From DASZVB01 sp035545855 (lineage in GTDB: Bacteria; Myxococcota_A; Polyangia; Polyangiales; Polyangiaceae), in NCBI GenBank assembly GCA_035545855.1, contig DASZXK010000108.1, positions 53,487 through 117,486 of the forward strand: a DNA stretch of 64,000 nt, read 5' to 3'. Position 1 is the stretch's first letter; each line of letters begins with the position of its first letter. The notes below the pieces were generated by a model. The model worked only from the letters and a program-made list of their open reading frames with translations, searched no databases and was not told the DNA's origin. This document shows positions 28,873 through 36,760 of the stretch, in pieces. The translations under genes and the position numbers were made by a program.

Positions 28873-30356
28873 TTGCCCTCGAAGAGCTCCGCGTTGATGA
28901 CGGTGACGCCGTTCTCGTCGACGTGCACCTTGCGGCGCTGCTCCTTGAAGCCCTGCGCCCGGATGCTCACCTCGTAGTCTCCGGGTGGAACGTCGAGCGT
29001 GAAGGCGCCCTGCCCGTCGGTTTTCACCTCGCCGTCGCCCGGCTCGACGTGGATCGTCGCGGAGATCCCCTTGCCCGCGAAGGACCGGATGAGACCGCGG
29101 AGCTGTCCCGACGGCGCGAGCGCCTTCAGACGGATCTCCGTCGGCGCCGATTCGGCGGCCGTGACGTTCACGCTCTGCTCGGCGGGCGCGAAGCCCTCCG
29201 CCGTCACGGAGACGGCGACCGGGCCGACCGGGAGATCCTTTGCCGAATACGTGCCGCCCGCGTTCTCGAGCGGGCGCGCTTCTTCACCGACCTTCACCGT
29301 CACGGTCGCGTCCGGCACCCCGGTGCCGTCCTCCGCGAGCACGACGACGCGGAGGGACCCCGTGGTGGCCGCCGCGGCGACGGGCGTCTTCTGCTCCGGC
29401 GTCTTCTGCTCGGGCCCGGTCGGTCCCGGCGCGGGCTCGGGCTCGGCGTCGAACGGCAGCCGGAAGCGGAGTCCCGCCATCAACGAGAACCGCGGCTCGA
29501 CGGGGACCAGCGGATCCGTCGGCGCGAGCCCGGGTCGGCCGCTCGGGGACACCTCGCCGAGGACTTCGAGCGCAAGCGAACGGCTCAGGTGATGACGCAC
29601 GCCGAGATCCACGCGCATCGGGGATTTCCCGAGCCCGGGCGCCTTGGAACCGACGAGCAGGTCCGCGGACACCTCGCCGAGGAGCTCCGTGCTCGACAGC
29701 GGGTAGGACACGCCGAGTCCGGCGAGCACGGCGCTCGAGTCGGAGAGGCCGAGCGCGAGCCGATCTCCGCTGCGGAGACGCGCGAGATCGGGCGCCGCGT
29801 TCTTGCTCTGGTCGAGGCGGAACCCGGCGGCGAGTCCGACGACGGGGCCGCCTTCGGGCGCATACGCGCCGAGGAGCTTCGCATCGAGGGTCGTCGCGTC
29901 GAACGCGACGGAGGGCGCGTCTTTCCCCGGAAGCCATGCCGCGGCCTCGACGCCGACCCGGAAGGAAGAGCTCGCCGCGGCGCCGAACCGCGCGATGAAA
30001 CGCGGATCTCCGACGCCCGCGCCGTGCGTCCCCTGGCCGTCGTCGGGGTGGAGGTCGTAGCGCCCGTCGAATCGGAGCGCGAGCTCCAGGGCCGAAATGG
30101 GGGCGACGCCGACGGCCGCGGTGCCGCCGAGCCGATGATGCGCGCCGTCCCCCGCGCCCTGCGACTCCGTCATGCCGTACCCGGCGGTTCCCGCCACCGC
30201 GACGCGGCGCGGCCCGAGGCCAGGGACGCCGACTCGCACGATGCCGGGAAGGGCGGATGCCGTGTCTCCGAGTGGCGAGCCCTCGGCGCGAGCGAGAGCG
30301 GGCTCCAGCAAGAGAAGCAGCACGAGGCGCGCCTTCCCTTGAGCTACCGACACCAC
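28869..30356 (-). CDS. Outer-membrane protein with carboxypeptidase-regulatory-like (PEGA-like) repeats
   Basis: A 495-residue exported protein and first gene of the FecR-kinase operon. A signal peptide (residues 1-24, ending ARAEG) is followed by about 290 residues of alternating hydrophobic beta-strands typical of an outer-membrane barrel (for example ALRFDGRYDLH, FSLMAGLRFRLP). The C-terminal part (about 320-495) contains two or three carboxypeptidase-D regulatory-like beta domains: TGSLRVVVLAEDGTGVPDATVTV, LPVGPVAVSVTAEGFAPAEQ, and VPPGDYEVSIRAQGFKEQRRK. Such domains often bind the cell wall. Start is one of two adjacent GTG codons. Its stop is shared with the FecR start as ATGA. Confidence 0.8.
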   Translation of the reverse strand: MVSVAQGKARLVLLLLLEPALARAEGSPLGDTASALPGIVRVGVPGLGPRRVAVAGTAGYGMTESQGAGDGAHHRLGGTAAVGVAPISALELALRFDGRYDLHPDDGQGTHGAGVGDPRFIARFGAAASSSFRVGVEAAAWLPGKDAPSVAFDATTLDAKLLGAYAPEGGPVVGLAAGFRLDQSKNAAPDLARLRSGDRLALGLSDSSAVLAGLGVSYPLSSTELLGEVSADLLVGSKAPGLGKSPMRVDLGVRHHLSRSLALEVLGEVSPSGRPGLAPTDPLVPVEPRFSLMAGLRFRLPFDAEPEPAPGPTGPEQKTPEQKTPVAAAATTGSLRVVVLAEDGTGVPDATVTVKVGEEARPLENAGGTYSAKDLPVGPVAVSVTAEGFAPAEQSVNVTAAESAPTEIRLKALAPSGQLRGLIRSFAGKGISATIHVEPGDGEVKTDGQGAFTLDVPPGDYEVSIRAQGFKEQRRKVHVDENGVTVINAELFEGK

Positions 30357-30567
30357 CGAGTCATCCTAACACCGGCGGCGGTTACGCAGGTCCATCGCCC
30401 GCCTTCACGGACCTTTCGGGAGGGACTTTTCGCCGCTTCCAGGCTGCGAGGCTCCTCCGCTCGTCCGCCCGCGCGTGGGTGAGGTCGAGGCCGGCTGCTT
30501 CGTTTCCGTCGCGGGCGCATAGTCGACGCGCAACGAACGCTCTGCCTCGGATTCACGAGACGCGCGC

Positions 30568-32193
30568 TTATTTAATGGGGACGGCGCGCATGAGTCCCGA
30601 GGGGCGCGTCTTCGGGTCGAACGGCGGAATGCGGACCCCGCGGAACACCCGCTCGATGCAGGCCGCCTCGGGGGTGCCGTGAAACGGGCCGGTCGCGGCG
30701 GCAGCCGAATTCACGCCGTTCGCGTCGAACCCGGGTGCGACCCACACCTGCTCCGGCTTCCCGGACGAGGAGCGGCACTGCGCGCTCGCCGCGCGAGTCG
30801 CGGCGTCGAGCGCGATGACCGCGGCTGCGGCGTCGAAGGCCGGGCCCGTCGGGGTCGCGACCTGGAGTGTAGGGGTGGGTGGGCGCGCGGCGACCGGTGC
30901 GGCCGGAACCGGATGCTGCACGGGCGTTGCGGGGGCCGATTCGGGTCGGGCGCCGCACCCCCTCGTGTCGTACGTGCGACTCCCGGTCACCGTCGTGCCC
31001 ACGAGGCGCTCCTCCGGGGGCCGTTCGAAATGCATCGCGACGGGCGCGGTGATCGCGCCGTCCCGACCCTCGACGCGAGCGTTGTGCTTCCCGCAGAGCG
31101 CCGTGCCGTCGCTCTCTACGCTGCCCTTGGACAGCGTGAGCTCGAGGTTCTCCCCTCCGTCGAGCGCGACGCGCGCGCCGCGGAGCTCTCCGCCGCGAGC
31201 AATCTTCAGATGCGGGTTCCACTTCGCGACGACTCCGGTGTCGCCGCTCTCCACGATCGAGTCGTCGATCGTGAGGTCGAGGTTGTCGCCGGCGTCGAAC
31301 GCCGACGCTTTCCCCGTCACGCTGCTCTTCTTCGTGACCTTGGCCTTCACGTTGCCGTCGCCCTTCACGCCGATCTCGCCGACGTCGATCGTGGAGCCTT
31401 CGAGGGAGAGCTCGAGGTTCCCCTCGGCGTCCACGCCGTCCACGTCGGCGCGGAGCGTCGCCCCGACGCCGAAGAAGTGGCCGTTCGTGCTGAACGCGAT
31501 GGCGGCGTCCTTGCCCGTGATCTTCGTGCGCGACGCGTGGATCTCCGTGTTGAGGTCGCCGGTGATCGCGGCCGAATCTCCTCGCAGCTCCACGTCTTCG
31601 AGAACCGCCTTGGTGTTGAGCCCGCCGGCGAGCGCGTTCTCCTTGCCGTGGATGGTCGTCTTCCCCGAGGCGTGCAGGGTGCCGTTCTGCCGGAGCCGGA
31701 CCGCGACGTCGTTCGCCTCGAGCGTCGAGTCCACGATCGTGATCTCGTCGTTCAACGATCCGTCGACGATGACGTCGCCCGTGAGCCTCGAGTTCTCGAT
31801 GCGGATCTTGCAGTTCATCCCGGCGTTCACGAGCGTGCCGGTCCCGGAGAACGTCTTTCCGACGATCTTCAGCTCCTCGTTCATCCCGCAGTTCGCCGGG
31901 AAGGAGATCGTGGCGCTCGACACGGCGCCGAGGATCGTCCCGCCCGCGAGCGCGACGACCGACGCGCCGAACGGCAGGATTCCGGTCGCGACGAGCGCCC
32001 ACACGGCGGCTTTCGGAAGGCCCCTCGGGACGTACACGGTGGGCGCGCGCATCGGGTCGGGCGCGCGCGGCGTCTTCTTGCGCTCGACCTGGACGGTCGT
32101 GCCGCAGTACTCGCACTTCACGGACGTGACGTCGGGTCCCACAGGCAGGGGCGCGCCGCAGGACGGGCACTCCTTCAGAGAAGCGTCTGCCAC
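30568..32193 (-). CDS. Zinc-ribbon membrane protein with beta-helix-like repeats
   Basis: A 541-residue protein not assignable to a named family. It opens with a two-Cys-pair zinc ribbon, CPSCGAPL (residues 9-16) and CEYCGTTV (29-36). A membrane helix follows at about 58-85 (VWALVATGILPFGASVVALAGG). Residues about 90-400 are a run of short beta segments spaced about 23-25 residues apart, such as VDAEGNLELSLEGSTIDVGEIG, DAGDNLDLTIDDSIVESGDTG and LDGGENLELTLSKGSVESDG. This suggests a right-handed beta-helix outside the inner membrane. A Pro-rich linker and a last domain with FDANGVNSAAAATGPF and ACIERVFRGVRIPPF close the chain; that domain recalls proteins measuring increments of export. Start is GTG. 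Confidence 0.72.
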   Translation of the reverse strand: MADASLKECPSCGAPLPVGPDVTSVKCEYCGTTVQVERKKTPRAPDPMRAPTVYVPRGLPKAAVWALVATGILPFGASVVALAGGTILGAVSSATISFPANCGMNEELKIVGKTFSGTGTLVNAGMNCKIRIENSRLTGDVIVDGSLNDEITIVDSTLEANDVAVRLRQNGTLHASGKTTIHGKENALAGGLNTKAVLEDVELRGDSAAITGDLNTEIHASRTKITGKDAAIAFSTNGHFFGVGATLRADVDGVDAEGNLELSLEGSTIDVGEIGVKGDGNVKAKVTKKSSVTGKASAFDAGDNLDLTIDDSIVESGDTGVVAKWNPHLKIARGGELRGARVALDGGENLELTLSKGSVESDGTALCGKHNARVEGRDGAITAPVAMHFERPPEERLVGTTVTGSRTYDTRGCGARPESAPATPVQHPVPAAPVAARPPTPTLQVATPTGPAFDAAAAVIALDAATRAASAQCRSSSGKPEQVWVAPGFDANGVNSAAAATGPFHGTPEAACIERVFRGVRIPPFDPKTRPSGLMRAVPIK

Positions 32194-32367
32194 GATGACC
32201 CCAGTCTTGATCAGAACGGGAGAGGCGAGGAGACGGCGCGCTCGCGAGGCTCCCGGCGCACCGAACCTGGCTGATTTGCTGCTGGATCCGGGGTCGCCCG
32301 GGGCCGTTCTCCCGAGCGGCGCCCTGACGGAATCGGCCCGGCGTGCTACCAGAGCGAGAGGTCCAAC

Positions 32368-33234
32368 GTGGGCGAGAGAGACGCATCGACGAGCTCCATC
32401 CGGGCGGGCGGGTGGTGGCGCGTTCCGTTCTGCATCGCCGTGGTCGGCGCGGCGGTGTACTCCCCCGGCTGCGGCGGTCAGGTGCTCGACGCGAACGTCC
32501 ACGGTGACGACCCCGACGCCTCGGGCCCCGTGAGCGGCGCCGGGAGCGTTTCGTCGAGCTCGGGCGGCGGAAGCGGCGTCGCGGGTCGCGGAGGGAAGGG
32601 CGGAGGCAAGCCGGCGACGGGATCGGGCGGCGCGGGTACGAAGGCGGTCTGCGGCAACGGCGTCCGTGAGGTACCGGAGAGCTGCGATGGCAAGGACCTC
32701 GGCGGCGCCACCTGCGCGGCCGCGACGATGGGCGCCTACCCGACGGGCACTCTCTTCTGCACCAAGACCTGCGACTGGGACATGACCCGGTGCACGCGGA
32801 CCGGCGGGGGCGGAGCAACGGGCGCGGGCGGCACGACCGCCGCGGACGGCTGCTTCGACCAGAACGGCGTGCCGTCCGGAAACGGCACCGGCGGCGCTTC
32901 CGGTTCGTGCGCCTTCGGGAGCGCGGCGACGGCCCTCTGCGACAGAGAGGCGATCTCGCCCATCGGAGACGAATGCGTGCTCTCGTGCGGGTGCTCCGCG
33001 TGTCCGGGCTCCTTCACCCGGTGCTCGGAGGACGCCTACTGCGCGCCGATCTTCGCGTGCGCGCTCGCGGCCGGCTGTCGAACGGTCGGCGAGTGCGAGA
33101 CGGCGTGTGCGCCGGTGATCAAGAGCGCGGAGGCGGCGGGTTCCCAGCGAGTCCGGTACGCGGACCTCGCCGTCGCCTGCTACACGGCGAGCTGCTCCTA
33201 CCCCTGCGCGGCTCCGCCGCCGATCGGTCGCTGA
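32368..33234 (+). CDS. Cys-rich surface lipoprotein with CGNG repeat
   Basis: A 288-residue exported protein. Its N-terminal hydrophobic segment ends in YSPGC, a plausible lipobox. A Gly/Ser stalk (about 55-92) precedes a CGNGVREVPESCDGKDLGG motif, the DUF4215-like myxobacterial cysteine repeat. Sixteen or more further cysteines occur in pairs, for example CVLSCGCSAC and CYTASCSYPC, which implies a disulfide-stabilised extracellular fold. Start is GTG at 32368 behind GAGAGGT. The gene is divergent from the zinc-ribbon protein and convergent with the rib operon end. Function unknown; surface structural or binding roles are common guesses for such proteins. Confidence 0.8.
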   Translation: MGERDASTSSIRAGGWWRVPFCIAVVGAAVYSPGCGGQVLDANVHGDDPDASGPVSGAGSVSSSSGGGSGVAGRGGKGGGKPATGSGGAGTKAVCGNGVREVPESCDGKDLGGATCAAATMGAYPTGTLFCTKTCDWDMTRCTRTGGGGATGAGGTTAADGCFDQNGVPSGNGTGGASGSCAFGSAATALCDREAISPIGDECVLSCGCSACPGSFTRCSEDAYCAPIFACALAAGCRTVGECETACAPVIKSAEAAGSQRVRYADLAVACYTASCSYPCAAPPPIGR

Positions 33235-33240
33235 CGGCGC

Positions 33241-33759
33241 TCACTCGTCGCGGATGCGCCGCCGCTCCTGCACCATGTGCTGGGTGATGAGTCGCTGCGC
33301 GTCGCTCGTGTCGACGAGGGTCCACACGTCGTGCTCCCGTCGGTTCCCGGCGCGTTCGAGGAGGAGATCCGCGGCGCGCTCCGGCGGGACGCCGTCCCAG
33401 GGCCTTCCCGGAAGCTCGACGACGGCCGCTCGGGCGCGGAGGTTCTCGAGGGTCGTCAGGATCTTCTCGACGACCTCGCCGAAGACCGCTTCGCCGAAGC
33501 TCGCCTTCGGCCCCACCCCGAAGAGGAGCACCTTGTCGAACGGGAGCTTCGGTTTGCCCGCGACGAGCACGACCTCACCGAGCTTTCCGGTCGCGAAGCC
33601 GCGGCGGAGGAGCCTGGAAATCCGCCCCGCGAGACGGAAATCCACGAGGCCTGCGACGCCGTGAGGCGGACGCTCGTCCTCGGCGAGCGTCGCGACCAGG
33701 ACCTCCGTGCCGGCGAGGTCGAGTCTCCGGAGGCTCGGGGTCGTGAACCGGAGATCCAC
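33241..33759 (-). CDS. Stand-alone M17 peptidase N-terminal (macro-like) domain protein
   Basis: A 172-residue soluble protein resembling only the N-terminal domain of leucyl aminopeptidases: TEVLVATLAEDERPPHGVAG, LVDFRLAGRISRLLRRG, and FDKVLLFGVGPKASFGEAVF, the GLG-type element of the M17 N-domain. The catalytic domain with its metal motif NTDAEGR is absent and the frame ends normally, so this is not a truncated enzyme by frameshift. A complete leucyl aminopeptidase lies elsewhere in the window. The start GTG follows the nusB stop after two bases, making it the last gene of the rib operon. The role is unknown: it could bind nucleotides or a regulatory ligand. Confidence 0.75.
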   Translation of the reverse strand: MDLRFTTPSLRRLDLAGTEVLVATLAEDERPPHGVAGLVDFRLAGRISRLLRRGFATGKLGEVVLVAGKPKLPFDKVLLFGVGPKASFGEAVFGEVVEKILTTLENLRARAAVVELPGRPWDGVPPERAADLLLERAGNRREHDVWTLVDTSDAQRLITQHMVQERRRIRDE

Positions 33760-33761
33760 GC

Positions 33762-34193
33762 TCAGCTCCCGCCGGCGGGCTCGGGAGGGCGCCCGCAGTC
33801 GTCGGCGACACGGCCGATGACGCCGTTCACGAACGCGCCGCTGTCCTCCGTGCCGAACTTCTTCGCGAGCTCGACGGCCTCGTCGATGATCACGGCCCGC
33901 GGCGTCTCGAGCTCGTGCAGGAGCTCCCAGGTGGCGAGGCGGAGCACGTTCCGGTCCACGCGGGTCATCCGCGGAAGCTTCCAGTGATCGCTCGCCCGCG
34001 AGATGCGCTCGTCGAGCTCGGGACGCTCCTTCGCGACGCTCCGGACGAGCGTCTCGGAGTACGGACGCCCTTCCGCGTCGCCGGGGAATTCGCGCCAGAA
34101 ATCGCGGAGGACGGCCTCCGGCGAGACCTGTCCGGCCTCCAGCGCGAACAGCATCTGGAGCGCCGCTTCCCGTCCGCTGGATCGGGCGCCCAC
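33762..34193 (-). CDS. nusB: Transcription antitermination factor NusB
   Basis: A 143-residue all-helical RNA-binding protein that, with NusE, binds boxA of the rRNA leader and protects rRNA transcription from premature termination. Family blocks are clear: SSGREAALQMLFALE at the N-terminus, RMTRVDRNVLRLATWELLH in the middle and the ending IDEAVELAKKFGTEDSGAFVNGVI, the best-known NusB signature. Start is GTG. Placement after ribH is the commonest bacterial arrangement. The gap to ribH is 45 bases and only two bases separate it from the M17-type gene, so all are likely one transcript. Confidence 0.95.
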   Translation of the reverse strand: MGARSSGREAALQMLFALEAGQVSPEAVLRDFWREFPGDAEGRPYSETLVRSVAKERPELDERISRASDHWKLPRMTRVDRNVLRLATWELLHELETPRAVIIDEAVELAKKFGTEDSGAFVNGVIGRVADDCGRPPEPAGGS

Positions 34194-34238
34194 TAGACGG
34201 TCTCGCTCTCGCGGCGGGTCATGGTGCGCGGCCCCGCG

Positions 34239-34757
34239 TCAGAGCCCGGCGCGAGAGAGCTCGCCGCCGAGCGACACCATCTCTATCGCCGCCATGGCCG
34301 CGTCGAAGCCCTTGTTCCCGGCCTTCGTGCCGGCGCGCTCCACGGCCTGCTCGATGGTGTCCGTCGTGAGGACGCCGAAGGAGACGAACACGCCCGTCTC
34401 GAGCGAGACCTGCGCGACTCCCTTGGAGACCTCTCCCGCGACGTAGTCGAAGTGCGGGGTGCCGCCGCGGATGACGGCGCCGACGGCGATGATCGCGTCG
34501 AAACGCTTGGACCGCGCGAGGCGCGAGCAGGCGTGCGGGATTTCCCAGGAACCCGGCACCCGGACCACGGTGAGATCCGCCTCGTCCGCCCCGTGACGGA
34601 CGAGCGCGTCCTTCGCGCCGCCGACGAGCTCCTGCACGATGAACTCGTTGAACCGCGACGCGACGATCGCGAAGCGCGCTCCCTTCGGAACGACGAGAGA
34701 GCCTTGAATCACCGGGGGGAGAGAGCCGTTCTTCCGCGTGGCCATGTGCGCGCTCAC
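34239..34757 (-). CDS. ribH: 6,7-dimethyl-8-ribityllumazine synthase
   Basis: Penultimate step of riboflavin synthesis: condensation of 5-amino-6-ribitylaminouracil with 3,4-dihydroxybutanone phosphate. Conserved blocks include FAIVASRFNEFIVQELV, RVPGSWEIP and VGAVIRGGTPHFDYVAGE with the catalytic His. The C-terminus reads AGTKAGNKGFDAAMAAIEM. Start may be GTG at 34757 or the ATG four codons later (34745); neither has a good ribosome site. It lies between ribBA and nusB in the operon. RibH normally forms a 60-mer or pentamer around riboflavin synthase, whose gene is two genes upstream. Confidence 0.96.
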   Translation of the reverse strand: MSAHMATRKNGSLPPVIQGSLVVPKGARFAIVASRFNEFIVQELVGGAKDALVRHGADEADLTVVRVPGSWEIPHACSRLARSKRFDAIIAVGAVIRGGTPHFDYVAGEVSKGVAQVSLETGVFVSFGVLTTDTIEQAVERAGTKAGNKGFDAAMAAIEMVSLGGELSRAGL

Positions 34758-34795
34758 GTTATCACCGAACGACGCGGGCGCCGTTCGACGCTCGC

Positions 34796-35977
34796 TTATT
34801 TAGGTGTTCGCATCGAGACCAGGGGGACCGTGTCCACGATCTCGATGCCGTAGCCGCGGATGCCCGCGATCTTCCGCGGATTGTTGGTGAGGAGCCGGAG
34901 CTTCGAGAGGCCGAGCTCCCGGAGGATCTGCGCGCCGAGGCCGAATTCGCGGAGCGCGCTGCGCTGCGGGATCTCGTTCGCGGGGCTCGACGGCTCGGGC
35001 GGCTTCGTCGGGTCCTTGTGGGCCGTCACCTGATCGAGCTGGCGTTTCAGATCGCTCCTCGTGGGGAGGTAGACGATGACGCCGTGGCCCTCCTTCTCGA
35101 TGGCGTCCACCGCCTCACGGAGGTTCTGGCCGCCCTCGAAGAGCGGCGACGCGAACAGATCCCCGATGGTGGACCCCGCGTGCATGCGGCAGAGCGCGGC
35201 TTGCTCGGTCTCGGGAGTGCCCTTCACGAGCGCGAGGAACTCGCGGCCGTCCGCCGGCGCGTCGAACACGACGGCGCGCCACTCCGTTCCGGTGCGATCG
35301 AGCTTGATCGCGCGCTCGTCGACCTTCTTCACCATGTGCTCCGTCTGGAGCCGGTAACGGATGAGGTCCGCGATCGTGAGGATCTCGAGCTTGTGCCGCT
35401 TCGCGAAGATCTCGAGGTCGGGCATCCTCGCCATGGTGCCGTCGTCGTTCATGATCTCGCAGATGACCCCCGCCGGGAGGCACCCGGCGAGGCGCGCGAG
35501 ATCCACCGAGCCCTCCGTCTGACCGGTGCGGACGAGCACGCCGCCGTTCTGCGCACGGAGCGGGAACACGTGGCCAGGGGTCACAATGTCCTCCGGACGC
35601 GCGTCCGGCGCGATACAGACCTTGATGGTGTGTGAACGATCCGCCGCGCTGATCCCCGTCGTCACGCCGTGGCGCGCCTCGATGCTCATCGTGAACGCGG
35701 TGCCGAGCGGCGGCCCGCCGCGCCACTTCGGGAGCTGCATCATCGGGAGCTCCAGGCGCTCCACCTGCTCCTCCGTGAGCGTCACGCAGATGAGCCCGCG
35801 ACCGTATTTCGCCATGAAGTTGATCGCTTCGGGCGTCACCTTCTCGGCGGCGAGGGTCAGGTCACCCTCGTTCTCGCGATCCTCGTCGTCGACGAGGATC
35901 ACCATGTCGCCGCGCTTGATGGCGTCGAGCGACCGTTGCACGCGAGCGAGCAGCTCGGGTTCGATGTCGAGGGGCAT
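34796..35977 (-). CDS. ribBA: 3,4-dihydroxy-2-butanone-4-phosphate synthase with degenerate GTP cyclohydrolase II half
   Basis: A 393-residue RibBA-type chain. The N-terminal DHBP synthase (residues about 5-205) keeps DDEDRENEGDLTLAAE, GRGLICVTL and RHGVTTGISAADR. The His of the usual GHTEA metal site reads GQTEG, a change to check. The C-terminal half (about 210-393) has the GCHII fold ending with LRLLTNNPRKIAGIRGYGIE. The three zinc cysteines of the SECLTGD...RCDCG block are replaced (MHAGSTIGDLFASPLFEGG), and the catalytic EGRGIG loop is missing. The second domain is therefore probably not a GTP cyclohydrolase. A separate active ribA would be needed elsewhere. The gene sits between ribE and ribH; the stop is TAA in a short T-rich patch. 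Confidence 0.92.
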   Translation of the reverse strand: MPLDIEPELLARVQRSLDAIKRGDMVILVDDEDRENEGDLTLAAEKVTPEAINFMAKYGRGLICVTLTEEQVERLELPMMQLPKWRGGPPLGTAFTMSIEARHGVTTGISAADRSHTIKVCIAPDARPEDIVTPGHVFPLRAQNGGVLVRTGQTEGSVDLARLAGCLPAGVICEIMNDDGTMARMPDLEIFAKRHKLEILTIADLIRYRLQTEHMVKKVDERAIKLDRTGTEWRAVVFDAPADGREFLALVKGTPETEQAALCRMHAGSTIGDLFASPLFEGGQNLREAVDAIEKEGHGVIVYLPTRSDLKRQLDQVTAHKDPTKPPEPSSPANEIPQRSALREFGLGAQILRELGLSKLRLLTNNPRKIAGIRGYGIEIVDTVPLVSMRTPK

Positions 35978-35998
35978 TGTTTGCTGGGTTCTCTCGGG

Positions 35999-36646
35999 TC
36001 AGCGAGCGAAGCCGGCGCGACGGAGAGCGGCTTCCAGGCCGCCGCCGGTCGGCTCGTTGCGGGCCGTGAGATAGCGCACCACGTAGCGAGCGACGAGATC
36101 TACCTCGAGGTTCAACCTCCGGCCCGGGGCGATCCCCGCGAGGGTGGTCACCGCCATCGTGTGCGGGATGAGCATGAGCTCGAAGCGGCCTCCGCCCGAC
36201 ACCAGGCGGTTCACCGTGAGCGAAACGCCGTCCAGCGTCACGGAGCCCTTCTCCGCGATGAACGGCAGGAGGTCGGCGGGCGGCTCGACCTCGACGCGGT
36301 GCGCCTCGCCCGCGGGTTCCACGGAACGAACCGTCGCGACGCCGTCCACGTGCCCGCTCACGATGTGCCCGCCGAGGCGCGTCGTGGGCGTCACGGCGCG
36401 CTCGAGGTTCACGACGCTCCCCGGCGAAAGGCCGCCGAGAGTCGTCCGCTCCAGCGTCTCCACGGAGACGTCCGCCTCGAAGCCCGCGCCGTCGAAGGTG
36501 ACGACCGTCAAGCAGGCGCCGTTCACGGCGACGGACTCGCCGAGCGTGAGGTCGGAGAGCGCCGCCGTCACGGCGAGGCGAACGCCCGTCCCGCGAGGGA
36601 TCTTGCGCGACACGCGCCCCGTTCCTTCGACGAGCCCGGTGAACAC
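35999..36646 (-). CDS. ribE: Riboflavin synthase, alpha subunit
   Basis: Final step of riboflavin synthesis: dismutation of two lumazine molecules. The 215-residue chain has the expected two homologous lumazine-binding halves, the first starting VFTGLVEGTG with NGACLTV, the second starting GGHIVSGHVDGV with LDGVSLTV. Start is a GTG (VFTG), the family's usual N-terminus, with no clear ribosome site. It is the first gene of the ribE-ribBA-ribH-nusB operon, 21 bases before ribBA; no ribD is present in the window. I looked for an FMN riboswitch in the 114 bases upstream and saw none. Confidence 0.95.
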   Translation of the reverse strand: MFTGLVEGTGRVSRKIPRGTGVRLAVTAALSDLTLGESVAVNGACLTVVTFDGAGFEADVSVETLERTTLGGLSPGSVVNLERAVTPTTRLGGHIVSGHVDGVATVRSVEPAGEAHRVEVEPPADLLPFIAEKGSVTLDGVSLTVNRLVSGGGRFELMLIPHTMAVTTLAGIAPGRRLNLEVDLVARYVVRYLTARNEPTGGGLEAALRRAGFAR

Positions 36647-36760
36647 GCGGGGCGTGGTAGCACGTTTGTCCCGGGGAAGTCCGCGGGACGGCGCGATCCG
36701 GCCGTCTCCGGACTTCCTCCGCCTTGCGCCGGGCGACGAGGAGCGGCACCCTCGGTCCTG

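Noticed and set aside
32324..32352. CTGACG-17-TACCAG promoter ahead of the Cys-rich lipoprotein
   Set aside because: It would place the transcription start on the ribosome site, leaving almost no leader; the -10 is also poor.
36647..36760. FMN riboswitch ahead of ribE
   Set aside because: I looked for the conserved RFN element sequences in the 114-base gap and did not see them; the gap is also too short for the full aptamer plus the divergent gene's control region.
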